DNA of 64,000 nucleotides from Hyphomicrobiales bacterium (GCA_900471925.1 UCGV01000024.1:186001-250000), one strand, 5' to 3'. Positions 26,590 through 35,371 are shown, counted from the first letter of the stretch. Notes: a model not told the origin generated them from the letters alone. A program made the numbers and translations.

Positions 26590-28512
26590 ATGACGCGTCC
26601 CAATGTGAAGACGTCGATGATCGGCATATTTTCACTCATTGCCGTTCTATTCGCACTATCAGCCTTTATTTCCATTCGTGGCCTGAACACGTTCAACAGG
26701 AATGCCGATAATTTCGCGACGAGCTTCCTGCCGGGCGTTTCCAAGGCCCTTGATATCCAGATCGCGCGCTATTCGCTGCGCGGCTCCTATGGCGACTACG
26801 TCATGGGACGCGCGGAAAACGGTTCCGATAGCTACGAGAAGAAAATCAAGTCGAAGCAGGGTGATCTGCTCAAGGCCGTGGCCGACTACAAGGAGCAGGT
26901 CGACACCGATGCCGAGCGGGCCGCTTTCGCCGATATCGACGATGCCGCCACCAAATATGCCGCAGCCGGCGATCAGCTGATCGCGCTCGTCCGCGCAGGC
27001 GACAAGGACAAGGCACTCAGCGTTTTCCAGAACGATGTCGGGCCGATTGCCGACGATCTGGCCGCGGCCGTCGACAAAGTGGTGAAGTTCAATAAGGCAT
27101 CGGCTGCCGATGCCGCCGAGCAGAACAATGCCGAATTCAACAAGACGCTGACACTGCTCTCCATCATCCTCGGCGTCAGCGCTCTCCTGGTTTGCGGTTC
27201 GGCCTATTTCGGCATCGCAGGCATTGCCAATGCGATCAGCCGCATCACCGGCTCCATGCGTGCGCTTGCCGGTGGCAACACGCAGGTCGTCGTTGCCGAC
27301 ATGAAGCGCGGCGACGAGATCGGCGAAATGGCGAAGGCCGTCGAAGTCTTCCGTCAGGCCGCCATCGAGAACCTGAACCTGCAGGCCGAAGCCGAAAGAA
27401 GCCGTACGCAGGCTGAAGCCGACCGCGCCCGTCTGACGCGCGATGCAGAAGCCGCAGCGCAGGCGCGGCTCAATGAAGCCACTGCCGGTCTGGCCGCTGG
27501 TCTCAAGCGCCTTTCCGCCGGTGATCTGAGCTTCCAGCTCCACGAAGCCTTCGCACCCGATTTCGAACCACTTCGCCACGACCTGAACGGCGCGGTGATG
27601 CAGCTCGGCGATACGCTGAAGTCCATCGCTTCCGCCGCCGGCGCGATCGATACCGGCACCCGTGAAATCGGCAGTGGTGCTGATGATCTTTCCCGCCGTA
27701 CCGAACAGCAGGCCGCTTCGCTGGAAGAGACCGCTGCCGCTCTCGACGAGATCACGGTCAACGTCTCGAATTCGTCGAAGCGCGCTGACGAAGCCCGCCA
27801 GGTCGCGATCCAGGCAAACGAAAGCGCCACACGCTCCGGCATGGTCGTTGCCAACGCCATCGACGCAATGCAGAAGATCGAGCAGTCCTCGAACCAGATC
27901 TCCAACATTATCGGCGTGATCGACGAGATCGCCTTCCAGACCAACCTTCTGGCACTGAATGCAGGCGTCGAAGCAGCGCGCGCCGGTGAAGCCGGCAAGG
28001 GCTTTGCGGTCGTCGCACAGGAAGTGCGCGAACTCGCCCAGCGCTCTGCGGCAGCCGCCAAGGAGATCAAGGATCTGATCCGCAATTCGTCGGTCGAAGT
28101 CCAGGGTGGCGTGCAGCTCGTCCGCGAAACCGGCGATGCCTTGAAGACCATCGAGAACCTGATCGTCTCGATCAATCAGCACATGGATGCGATCGCGACC
28201 TCGTCGAGGGAGCAGTCGACCGGCCTCAGCGAAGTCAATAGTGCCGTCAACCAGATGGACCAGGTGACCCAGCAGAACGCGGCGATGGTCGAAGAAACCA
28301 ATGCGGCAAGCGCAACGCTCGCTTCGGAGGCCGGACGCCTTCGCGAGCTCATCGCAAACTTCCGCCTTGCCGGCGACGTCAATGTCGGGTCCGCAGATGC
28401 CGCAGCGCTTCGCCGCACGGCGTCGGCCATGGCACGCCCTAGCCAGAAATCGGCACCGGCCTATCGCAGCAACGGCAATGCCGCTATCGCGCAGGAATGG
28501 TCCGAGTTCTAA
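26590..28512 (+). CDS. Methyl-accepting chemotaxis protein with CheR-binding tail
   Basis: A 640-residue chemoreceptor. TM1 (about 10-28) is followed by a ~150-residue periplasmic four-helix-bundle-like sensor, TM2 (TLLSIILGVSALLVCGSAYF), a HAMP domain (RITGSMRALAGGNTQ) with a second HAMP-like stretch (AAGLKRLSAGDLSFQLHEAF), and the signalling hairpin with the invariant tip IDEIAFQTNLLALNAGVEAA. The last five residues, EWSEF, fit the xWxxF/Y pentapeptide that tethers CheR/CheB. The ATG at 26590 follows AGAGG and begins MTRPNVKTSM; the longer frame from 26512 lacks a binding site. The ligand is unknown. Confidence 0.92.
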   Translation: MTRPNVKTSMIGIFSLIAVLFALSAFISIRGLNTFNRNADNFATSFLPGVSKALDIQIARYSLRGSYGDYVMGRAENGSDSYEKKIKSKQGDLLKAVADYKEQVDTDAERAAFADIDDAATKYAAAGDQLIALVRAGDKDKALSVFQNDVGPIADDLAAAVDKVVKFNKASAADAAEQNNAEFNKTLTLLSIILGVSALLVCGSAYFGIAGIANAISRITGSMRALAGGNTQVVVADMKRGDEIGEMAKAVEVFRQAAIENLNLQAEAERSRTQAEADRARLTRDAEAAAQARLNEATAGLAAGLKRLSAGDLSFQLHEAFAPDFEPLRHDLNGAVMQLGDTLKSIASAAGAIDTGTREIGSGADDLSRRTEQQAASLEETAAALDEITVNVSNSSKRADEARQVAIQANESATRSGMVVANAIDAMQKIEQSSNQISNIIGVIDEIAFQTNLLALNAGVEAARAGEAGKGFAVVAQEVRELAQRSAAAAKEIKDLIRNSSVEVQGGVQLVRETGDALKTIENLIVSINQHMDAIATSSREQSTGLSEVNSAVNQMDQVTQQNAAMVEETNAASATLASEAGRLRELIANFRLAGDVNVGSADAAALRRTASAMARPSQKSAPAYRSNGNAAIAQEWSEF

Positions 28513-28528
28513 GTCGTAAAAAAGCATG

Positions 28529-28567
28529 AAGGGCGAGGTTCGCTGCCGGCGAACCTCGCCCTTTTGC
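28529..28567 (+). terminator. Rho-independent terminator of the chemoreceptor gene
   Basis: A perfect 15-bp stem (AAGGGCGAGGTTCGC with GCGAACCTCGCCCTT) and a 5-nt loop, followed by a short T run. It lies 16 bp after the chemoreceptor stop and, being symmetrical, could also serve the convergent methyltransferase gene. Confidence 0.9.
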
Positions 28568-28589
28568 GTTCATGGGGCGCCAGCTGCGA

Positions 28590-29423
28590 TCAGCCTTTGC
28601 GGATCACTACTTCCATATATTCGGCCGGCACGACCATGGTGCCATCCTTGGCGCGGTTGAAACGGGCGATGAGGGCAAGGAAATCCTCCTCAAGGGCTGC
28701 CTTGCCCGGTTGCGGCAACGCTTCGAACGCCTTGTGGACGGGGCCGTACCAGGTGCGGAATACTTCAAGCCAATGGGCGGGCGAGCGATAACGGAAGTTA
28801 TAGATGCGTGAGGTTGCCTCGACGCTGCCATGGCCGCCGAACATTTCTTCCAACCTCGACCTCGTGCCCCAGAGCGCCGGTGAGCGAACGCCCGGCATCG
28901 GCGGAATATGCTGGCCGATCGTCTTGAAGACCTGGCCGATGAAGCTCTCCGGTGTCCAGTTCGCCATGCCGATGCGTCCGCCCGGCCGGCAGACACGCAG
29001 CATCTCTTTTGCAGCCTTGTCCTGATCCGGCGTGAACATGACGCCGAAGGTAGAGACGACGACATCGAAGCTCCCATCCCTGAAGGGCAGAGCCTCGGCA
29101 TCAGCCTGTTGGAAATCCACCGCCAGGCCGTTCGCCATGGCCCGCTCGCGACCGCGTTCCAGAAGTTCGGGCACATAGTCCGTCGAGGTCACATCGGCCC
29201 AGCGCCGGGCTGCTGCCAGGGTGGCATTGCCGTTGCCGGCCGCGATATCGAGAACCTTTTCGCCGGAACGCAGGTCAAGCGCCTCGCAGAGGCTTTCGCC
29301 GACGATCTGCAGCCGGGCGCCGATGACGGAATAGTCGCCGGATGCCCAGGCCATCTGCTGGCGCGACTTCAGCGCCGCGAGATCGGGGCTGGCCTGTGCC
29401 GTGGCATTTGCTGTTGTTTGCAT
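28590..29423 (-). CDS. Class I SAM-dependent methyltransferase (UbiE-like)
   Basis: A 277-residue methyltransferase. Motif I is VLDIAAGNGNATLAAA, motif II is ADAEALPFRDGSFDVVVSTFGVMF and motif III is MLRVCRPGGRIGMANW. The fold is of the Methyltransf_11/UbiE type; the acceptor is not known. The ATG at 29423 is preceded by GGAGAGGAG and is preferred to the frame start at 29486. The HxlR-family regulator gene lies upstream on the same strand, 195 bp away, and may control it. Confidence 0.86.
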   Translation of the reverse strand: MQTTANATAQASPDLAALKSRQQMAWASGDYSVIGARLQIVGESLCEALDLRSGEKVLDIAAGNGNATLAAARRWADVTSTDYVPELLERGRERAMANGLAVDFQQADAEALPFRDGSFDVVVSTFGVMFTPDQDKAAKEMLRVCRPGGRIGMANWTPESFIGQVFKTIGQHIPPMPGVRSPALWGTRSRLEEMFGGHGSVEATSRIYNFRYRSPAHWLEVFRTWYGPVHKAFEALPQPGKAALEEDFLALIARFNRAKDGTMVVPAEYMEVVIRKG

Positions 29424-29618
29424 GGCATGTCTCCTCTCCGCTCGGCGAGAACGGGTCGTTGCCGCGATCGCTCGCCGGTTTTGCACTCAATTCAGATTTG
29501 TGCGCAGCATTCGACCGGCTTCGTAGAGCGCTTGGGGTCGGCTTGCAGGGGGATCGTGCCTCGGGATGCGCGATCGCACTAGTGTAGAAAATGGACCTGA
29601 TGCGGTACAGAAAATGGA

Positions 29619-30302
29619 TCAGGCGGCTGCGTAGGAGCTGCGCACCATCCAGTTTCCGATGCTTGTGGCAAGCGACATGTCGCCGACGAAGGAGATGCGC
29701 TCCCGGGAAATCTCCGCATCAAGGCTGGAAAGGCCGATCCAGGCCGAGGTCATGGCCTTGAGATCGGCAGTGACGAAAAGATCGACGTCATAGCCGGGAT
29801 CAGTCAGGCAGAGATCGACCGGCGTACCGGGTCTTGCCACCAGCCAGTAGTGCCGCTCGTCCCGCGCGAGTTCAGGATAGGTGAACTGGATGACGCTGCG
29901 TTTGCGCGAGGGCAGGGCGGCCGCATTGACCTTGCGGCGCATGTTCCACATCAGAATGCGGGCATCGAGCTTTTCGAGTGTCACGTTGGCGTCGATATTG
30001 CGGTGCGCCCATGTGCCGAGCGCGTGCACGATCGGCTCCAGTTCGTCCGCTATGTCGGTGGTCCTGTAGACAATCTCGCCGGTGACGCGGTTCTGCGAGC
30101 GGGTGACGAGGCCGTTCGCCTCCATTTCGCGCAGCCGTTTTGCCATCAGCGTCGGCGACATTCCCGGCACACCGCGTCTGATTTCGTTGAAACGGGTGGA
30201 GCCGGACCACATTTCGCACAACAGCAACAGGGTCCATCGCGGCTCAAGCAGTTCACATGCCTTGGAAACCGGACAAAACTGGTTGTACCCGCCATTTGCC
30301 AT
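29619..30302 (-). CDS. HxlR/DUF24-family transcriptional regulator
   Basis: A 227-residue regulator. The first ~110 residues are an HxlR-type winged helix: NQFCPVSKACELLEPRW, RFNEIRRGVPGMSPTLMAKR, then a wing ending in YRTTDIADELEPIVHALGTW. The conserved cysteine of DUF24 proteins is present (FCPV). The C-terminal ~110 residues are additional and resemble an SCP2-like lipid-binding domain; that part is tentative. The ATG at 30302 is used because GGAGGG precedes it by 8 bases. A perfect AGTACA-N5-TGTACT inverted repeat 49 bp upstream is a likely operator. Confidence 0.85.
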   Translation of the reverse strand: MANGGYNQFCPVSKACELLEPRWTLLLLCEMWSGSTRFNEIRRGVPGMSPTLMAKRLREMEANGLVTRSQNRVTGEIVYRTTDIADELEPIVHALGTWAHRNIDANVTLEKLDARILMWNMRRKVNAAALPSRKRSVIQFTYPELARDERHYWLVARPGTPVDLCLTDPGYDVDLFVTADLKAMTSAWIGLSSLDAEISRERISFVGDMSLATSIGNWMVRSSYAAA

Positions 30303-30350
30303 CGGATCGCCCTCCGTGGCCAAGTATCCGTCAACTTCCCGAGGGCGTCC

Positions 30351-30367
30351 AGTACAGACAATGTACT
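30351..30367 (-). promoter_or_regulatory. Candidate HxlR operator (inverted repeat AGTACA-N5-TGTACT)
   Basis: A perfect 6-5-6 inverted repeat about 50 bp upstream of the HxlR-family start. DUF24/HxlR regulators elsewhere bind AGTA/TACT-type inverted repeats, so autoregulation is a reasonable inference. The rest of the 340-bp region to tctC shows no gene. Confidence 0.5.
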
Positions 30368-30641
30368 AGTGGAGGTGACCGGAGGGAGCACCTTCGCCGG
30401 CGGATAGCCGAATTGCGGCAAAAAAGTGTCTTGCCGCACTGGATATCGATCCGGTGTCAGCTAAATGACAGCTTCATATGATGGCTTGGGCTACTTCCTT
30501 TCCGTGGAGGCGGAGAGTTGAAGAATTTCCGGGGGGACTTCCGCTCGCTATCAGGACAATTGGGTCCGCCGATCGGTGCTCTCTCCTCATTTCCAAAAAT
30601 AACTCAAGCGGTCCGCTCAGCCGCATCACGGAGGACACATC

Positions 30642-31586
30642 GTGAAGCATACTTTCATTGCAACCATTTTGGCAGCGGCTATCGCCCTGCCGGCCTATGC
30701 GGCCGATTACTCCATCATCGCTCCGGCAGCACCCGGCGGCGGTTGGGACCAGACGGCCCGCTCGCTACAGACGGTGCTGCAGCAGGAAGGCATTTCCAAG
30801 AGCGTTCAAGTTCAGAACGTTCCGGGTGCCGGCGGCTCCATCGGTCTCGCCCAGTTCAGCAGCCAGAGCGCGGGTAATCCGAACGCGCTCATCGTCGGCG
30901 GCTACGTCATGGTCGGCGCGCTCCTGACCAACAAGTCGGCCGTCACGCTGAAGGACGTCACCCCAATCGCCCGCCTGACCGGCGAATATGAAGCGATCGT
31001 CGTTCCGGCCTCGTCCGACATCAAGACGCTTGCCGATCTCGTCACCAAGCTGAAGGCCGATCCCGGCGCAGTATCCTGGGGCGGCGGTTCTGCCGGCGGT
31101 ACGGACCATATCGCTGTCGGCCTGATCGCCAAGGCTTCCGGTGTCGATCCGACGAAGATCAACTACGTTGCCTTCTCGGGCGGCGGCGAAGCGCTCGCCG
31201 CTATCCTCGGCAGCCAGGTCACGGCCGGCATCTCGAGCTACAGCGAGTTCGAATCGCAGGTCAAGGCCGGCACGCTGCGCCTGCTCGGCGTTTCCAGCGA
31301 TGCCCGCATCCCCGGCATCGACGCTCCGACCTTCAAGGAAGCCGGTACCGACGTTTCGATCCAGAACTGGCGCATGGTTGCTGCAGCTCCGGGCCTGACC
31401 GATGAAGAAGTCGCCTCTATCGCCGCCGACTTCGACAAGCTGCACAAGTCCGCCGCATGGCAGGAAACCCTGAAGACCAAGGGCTGGGCCGACACCTATC
31501 TCGCAGGTGACGAGTTCAAGGCGCAGCTCGAAAAGGATGTCTCGGCGACCGAAGGCATTCTCAAAGACATCGGTCTCGTTCAATGA
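30642..31586 (+). CDS. tctC: Tripartite tricarboxylate transporter substrate-binding protein
   Basis: A 314-residue periplasmic receptor of the TTT family. The signal peptide (HTFIATILAAAIALPAYA) is cut before ADYSIIAP. Family features are the APGGGWDQTARSLQTVLQ loop that contacts carboxylate ligands and VQNVPGAGGSIGLAQF. The start is GTG at 30642 with GGAGGA just before it. It overlaps tctB by 4 bases. Citrate-like tricarboxylates are the classical ligand, but TctC paralogues bind many organic acids, so the substrate is open. Confidence 0.93.
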   Translation: MKHTFIATILAAAIALPAYAADYSIIAPAAPGGGWDQTARSLQTVLQQEGISKSVQVQNVPGAGGSIGLAQFSSQSAGNPNALIVGGYVMVGALLTNKSAVTLKDVTPIARLTGEYEAIVVPASSDIKTLADLVTKLKADPGAVSWGGGSAGGTDHIAVGLIAKASGVDPTKINYVAFSGGGEALAAILGSQVTAGISSYSEFESQVKAGTLRLLGVSSDARIPGIDAPTFKEAGTDVSIQNWRMVAAAPGLTDEEVASIAADFDKLHKSAAWQETLKTKGWADTYLAGDEFKAQLEKDVSATEGILKDIGLVQ

Positions 31587-32074
31587 GTGAAGCCGATATC
31601 TCATCGGCAACGAAGCGCCGCCCCGATTGGGCGGCGCTGGTCATTGCCGTCTTCCTCATTGCTGTCGCTGTCGTCGTGTTCTGGGATGCCTCGCATCTGA
31701 AGACGATCGCGCAATATGACCGCATCGGTCCCTCGACGGTGCCGAAGGTCGTCGCTCTCGGCCTCTTCTGTCTTGGCATCTGGACGGCGGTCGAAGGCTG
31801 GCGTGGTGCGTTTCCGGAACGTGAACAGCAGGAAGTTGCCCCGGTTATCTGGGTGGTCGCAGGTCTTGCAGGGCAGATGCTGCTGCTGCGCACCGCCGGC
31901 TTCTCGATTGCGACCGGCCTGCTCTTCGCTCTGACCGCCCGCGGTTTCGGCAAGCGCCAGATCTGGATCTCGCTGCCCGTCGGCATCGTCATGAGCTTCA
32001 TCGTCTGGGCGATCTTCTCGCAGCTCCTGCAGTTGACGCTGCCGGCCGGCCCGCTCGAACATCTGTTCTTCTGA
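31583..32074 (+). CDS. tctB: Tripartite tricarboxylate transporter small membrane subunit
   Basis: A 163-residue membrane protein with four hydrophobic segments: WAALVIAVFLIAVAVVVFW, VPKVVALGLFCLGIWTAV, VIWVVAGLAGQMLLL and the C-terminal IVMSFIVWAIFSQLLQL. This matches the TctB/DUF1468 small subunit. ATGA overlap with tctC and position between tctC and tctA support it. It forms the permease with TctA. Confidence 0.9.
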   Translation: MSEADISSATKRRPDWAALVIAVFLIAVAVVVFWDASHLKTIAQYDRIGPSTVPKVVALGLFCLGIWTAVEGWRGAFPEREQQEVAPVIWVVAGLAGQMLLLRTAGFSIATGLLFALTARGFGKRQIWISLPVGIVMSFIVWAIFSQLLQLTLPAGPLEHLFF

Positions 32075-32167
32075 TAGCGCTCGCCTCGCGCCGGGCGCTT
32101 TCAGTTTTTCTGCTTTTTGCGCGGATGGTCCTGTGCCCCCTCAGGAGCCGCCGCTTGGGATAAAACC

Positions 32168-33685
32168 ATGAGCACATTCGAATTCCTCTGGCAGGGCATT
32201 CTGGTTGCTGCGCAGCCGATCAACCTGCTCTACGCCCTTATCGGCGTAACCCTGGGTACCGCCGTCGGCGTGCTGCCGGGCATCGGCCCGGCGCTGACCG
32301 TGGCGCTGCTCCTGCCTGCCACCTACAAGCTCGATCCGGGCGGCTCGCTCATCATGTTTGCCGGTATCTATTATGGCGGCATGTATGGCGGCTCGACCAC
32401 GTCGATCCTTCTCAACACGCCGGGCGAAAGCTCCTCGATCGTCACGGCGCTCGAGGGCAACAAGATGGCGCGTGCCGGGCGCGGCGGACCCGCGCTTGCG
32501 ACCGCCGCGATCGGTTCGTTCGTCGCCGGCCTCATCGCCACGCTCGGCCTTGCCTTCGTGGCGCCCTACATCGTCAAACTGGCGCTGGTGTTCGGTCCGC
32601 GTGAATATTTCGCGCTGATGGTGCTCGCCTTCGTCACCGTCTCCTCGGCCTTCGGGGATTCGGCGCTGCGTGGCCTCACCTCGCTCTTCATCGGCTTTGC
32701 ACTTGCCATGGTTGGCATCGATCAGCAGACCGGCCAGGCTCGTCTTTCCTTCGGCATCCCGGACCTGCTCGATGGTATCGAGGTGACGACGCTTGCCGTC
32801 GCCATGTTCGCGATCGGCGAGACCCTCTACATCGCCGCACAAGGCAATCGCGGCGAGGACAAGGTCGAAGCCGTGCGTGGCTCGCTCTGGATGAATGCGC
32901 AGGACTGGGCACGTTCCTGGAAGCCGTGGCTGCGCGGCACGCTCATCGGCTTCCCGATCGGCGCCATGCCGGCGGGCGGCGCCGAAATCGGCACGTTCCT
33001 CTCCTATGCCACGGAAAAGCGCCTGTCGAAGAATCCCGAGGAATTCGGTCACGGCGCCATCGAAGGCGTTGCCGGTCCGGAGGCCGCCAACAATGCTTCG
33101 GCCGCCGGTACGCTCGTGCCGCTCTTGACGCTCGGCCTGCCGACATCGGCGACGGCCGCAATCATGCTCGCAGGCTTCCAGCAGTACGGCCTGCAGCCCG
33201 GTCCGCTGCTGTTTGCCACCAATCCGCAGCTCGTATGGGGTCTCATCGCCAGCCTGCTCATCGCCAACGCAATGCTTCTGGTGCTGAACCTTCCGATGAT
33301 CGGCCTCTGGGTTCGCCTGCTGACAGTGCCGAAGCCCTGGCTCTATGCCGGCATCCTGCTGTTTGCCACGCTCGGCACGATCGGGGCGAACCCCTCGGTC
33401 TTCGAGCTCGGCATGCTGCTCGCCTTCGGTCTGCTCGGCTACGTGATGCGGATCTTCGGCTATCCGATCGCGCCTGCCGTCGTCGGCCTGATCCTCGGGC
33501 CGCTCGCGGAACAGCAGCTTCGCCGCGCGCTGTCGATCAGCCAGGGTGATGTGACGACGCTCGTCATGTCGCCGATCGCCTGCGGCCTGCTCCTCGTCGC
33601 GGCGGCAGCCTTCCTCATTCCGCTGATCCTGAGATTGCGTGGCCGCGGCCAGGTTCTCTCTCAACTGGCGGCAAATGAAGACTAA
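32168..33685 (+). CDS. tctA: Tripartite tricarboxylate transporter large membrane subunit
   Basis: A 505-residue integral membrane protein with about ten to twelve hydrophobic segments. Its two TctA signature loops are GVLPGIGPALTVALLLPATY with GGMYGGSTTSILLNTPGE, and GAMPAGGAEIGTFLSYATEK. The ATG at 32168 is preferred over an upstream frame start at 32117, which has no family support. The 93-bp gap from tctB is longer than usual but no terminator is seen in it, so one tctCBA transcript is likely. The strong hairpin at 33716-33747 ends the operon. Confidence 0.93.
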   Translation: MSTFEFLWQGILVAAQPINLLYALIGVTLGTAVGVLPGIGPALTVALLLPATYKLDPGGSLIMFAGIYYGGMYGGSTTSILLNTPGESSSIVTALEGNKMARAGRGGPALATAAIGSFVAGLIATLGLAFVAPYIVKLALVFGPREYFALMVLAFVTVSSAFGDSALRGLTSLFIGFALAMVGIDQQTGQARLSFGIPDLLDGIEVTTLAVAMFAIGETLYIAAQGNRGEDKVEAVRGSLWMNAQDWARSWKPWLRGTLIGFPIGAMPAGGAEIGTFLSYATEKRLSKNPEEFGHGAIEGVAGPEAANNASAAGTLVPLLTLGLPTSATAAIMLAGFQQYGLQPGPLLFATNPQLVWGLIASLLIANAMLLVLNLPMIGLWVRLLTVPKPWLYAGILLFATLGTIGANPSVFELGMLLAFGLLGYVMRIFGYPIAPAVVGLILGPLAEQQLRRALSISQGDVTTLVMSPIACGLLLVAAAAFLIPLILRLRGRGQVLSQLAANED

Positions 33686-33715
33686 AAGAAAAAGACCAAC
33701 CTGACCCCTAATTGA

Positions 33716-33747
33716 GGTCGGCCATGGCAACATGGCCGGCCTTTTCT
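33716..33747 (+). terminator. Rho-independent terminator of tctCBA
   Basis: An 11-bp stem (GGTCGGCCATG with CATGGCCGGCC) closed by a GCAA tetraloop and followed by TTTTC. It lies 30 bp after the tctA stop. Confidence 0.9.
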
Positions 33748-33965
33748 TTGGTGCCTGCGGGATTATGAATGGCTTCCTGATCTATCAAGCTATTGAATTA
33801 AAAATAAGAATCTCCAAGATGTCTCGGCTGTTTCTCTTGCTTTTTTGTTCGCCGGCGAATGAAATATGCGCCTTTTGCATAGCAGCGGTGATTTCCTGCG
33901 CGTTGTAGGTGCATTCGGGCCTTCCCATCTCTGTGTAGTCAATCAAAGAGCGAGAGGAAAAGAAG

Positions 33966-34136
33966 ATGTCCGCTATCAATAAGTCGTTCCGCAATGGTTT
34001 CCTGGCCCGCGCTATCGCAGCGCTTGGTGCTGCAAACGCAGTCAGCGCTGCCGTTGAAGGCGGCCGCAAGCCGCGTGCCCGTGACCTGCAGGAACTCGGT
34101 ATCGACCCTATAACCTTCGGTCGTGTCATCCGGTAG
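33966..34136 (+). CDS. Small basic protein, 56 residues, unknown function
   Basis: The frame begins MSAINKSFRNGFLARAIAAL and ends LQELGIDPITFGRVIR. AGAGGAAAAGAAG precedes the ATG, a terminator follows 50 bp after the stop, and the gene stands alone with its own likely promoter. The C-terminal 'LGID' tail is reminiscent of short DUF1127 proteins common in Rhizobiales, but the arginine-rich core of that family is not obvious. The N-terminal half could form an amphipathic helix. It is short enough to be missed by gene finders. An opposite-strand frame over the same DNA (33785-34171) is rejected. Confidence 0.65.
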   Translation: MSAINKSFRNGFLARAIAALGAANAVSAAVEGGRKPRARDLQELGIDPITFGRVIR

Positions 34137-34184
34137 GATCGTCCGAATGCCTGGATCAGACACCAAACCATGCATTGAATGAAT

Positions 34185-34216
34185 AAGCCCGCAACCGTTG
34201 GTCGCGGGCTTTGTTT
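34185..34216 (+). terminator. Rho-independent terminator after the 56-residue gene
   Basis: AAGCCCGC pairs with GCGGGCTT around an inner AACC/GGT extension; a T-rich run (TGTTTTTG) follows. It also lies just past the end of the convergent TerC-like gene. Confidence 0.8.
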
Positions 34217-34276
34217 TTGGGATATGTCAGCCGCAGCGCCAGACCGACGCGGCTTTTTATTTGACTGTCGAAGAGA

Positions 34277-35371
34277 TCAGGCGTGCACGCGCTCCCTTTC
34301 GGGCACATGCGTTTCCTTCAGCCGTTCCTGCCTGTTGTAGCGGATCGACGACCAGAGCGAGATGCCGATGAGCGCAGCGCCGCCGAGGCCGGTGATGACT
34401 TCCGGAATATGCGTCAGCGTCTGCACATACATGATCACCGAGAGGATCAGGATGGCGTAGAAAGCGCCATGCTCCAGATAGCGGTATTCGGCAAGCGTTC
34501 CCTTCTCCACCAGCATGATCGTCATGGAGCGCACATACATGGCGCCGATGCCGAGACCGATGGCGATGATGAAGAGGTTCTGCGTCAGTGCGAAGGCGCC
34601 GATGACCCCATCGAAGGAGAAGCTGGCATCCAGCACTTCCAGATAGATGAAGGCGCCGAGGCCGCCCTTTGCCGCCTCGCTCATCGCCCGCTGCGATGCA
34701 TCGAGGATGCCGCCGATCACCTCCACCACCAGGAAGGTCACAAGACCGTAGATGGCGCAATAGACGAAGGTGGTCGCGTCCTCTCCTTCAAGGAGATGGG
34801 AGAAGAGCAGGATCAGCAGGAGCACGACGGCAATCTCGATGCCCTTGATGGCGGCCGAGCGGGCCATCAGACGCTCCAGCGCGCCGATCCAGTGAACTTC
34901 CTTCTGATGGTTGAAGAAGTACGACAGGCCGACCATCATCAGGAAGGTACCGCCGAAGGCTGCGATCGGCAGATGCGCATCATTCATGATGCGGGCATAT
35001 TCTGCGGGTTCGCGCGCCGCCAGCACCAGCGCTTCCCATGGGCCGATCTGTGCCGCGATGGCGACGATTGCCAGCGGAAAGACGATACGCATGCCGAAGA
35101 CGGCAATGATGATACCCCATGTCAGGAAGCGGTGCTGCCAGACGGGTGTCATTTCCTTGAGCTTGTTGGCATTGACGATGGCATTGTCGAAGGAGAGCGA
35201 GATCTCCAGCACGGCGAGCACCGTGCAGATGAAGAAGACAGTCGCCATGCCGCCGAGCGTGCCGGTCGATTGCCAACCGAGATAGGCGCCGAGTGCTAAG
35301 CCAAGCGCGGTGACGATGAAGGCCCAGCGGAAATAGCCGAGCGAGGATTTTTGGGATTGAAGCTGGTTCAT
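34277..35371 (-). CDS. TerC/DUF475-family integral membrane protein
   Basis: A 364-residue membrane protein with about nine hydrophobic segments. It carries two internal copies of the TerC signature with acidic residues in the membrane: LEISLSFDNAIVNANKL and LDASFSFDGVIGAF. TerC-like proteins (YkoY, Alx) are linked to metal-ion export, notably manganese, and to membrane stress; that role here is inference. The ATG at 35371 follows GAGGTG; the longer frame from 35437 runs through the leader and is rejected. It is preceded by a ~340-nt leader with a terminator hairpin, suggesting ligand-controlled transcription. Confidence 0.85.
   Translation of the reverse strand: MNQLQSQKSSLGYFRWAFIVTALGLALGAYLGWQSTGTLGGMATVFFICTVLAVLEISLSFDNAIVNANKLKEMTPVWQHRFLTWGIIIAVFGMRIVFPLAIVAIAAQIGPWEALVLAAREPAEYARIMNDAHLPIAAFGGTFLMMVGLSYFFNHQKEVHWIGALERLMARSAAIKGIEIAVVLLLILLFSHLLEGEDATTFVYCAIYGLVTFLVVEVIGGILDASQRAMSEAAKGGLGAFIYLEVLDASFSFDGVIGAFALTQNLFIIAIGLGIGAMYVRSMTIMLVEKGTLAEYRYLEHGAFYAILILSVIMYVQTLTHIPEVITGLGGAALIGISLWSSIRYNRQERLKETHVPERERVHA

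Noticed and set aside
26659..28527. Minus-strand open frame (622 codons) opposite the chemoreceptor
   Set aside because: It mirrors the chemoreceptor codons, begins inside the terminator region and shows no domain or binding site.
32141..33733. Minus-strand open frame (530 codons) opposite tctA
   Set aside because: Highly charged composition typical of the reverse of a membrane-protein gene, and its start runs through the tctA terminator.
33785..34171. Minus-strand frame (128 codons) over the 56-residue gene
   Set aside because: No binding site, no family pattern, and the plus-strand small gene has a proper start and terminator.
34277..35371. Tellurite-resistance operon membership of the TerC-like gene
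   Set aside because: No terA, terB, terD or terZ neighbours; the name reflects family similarity only.
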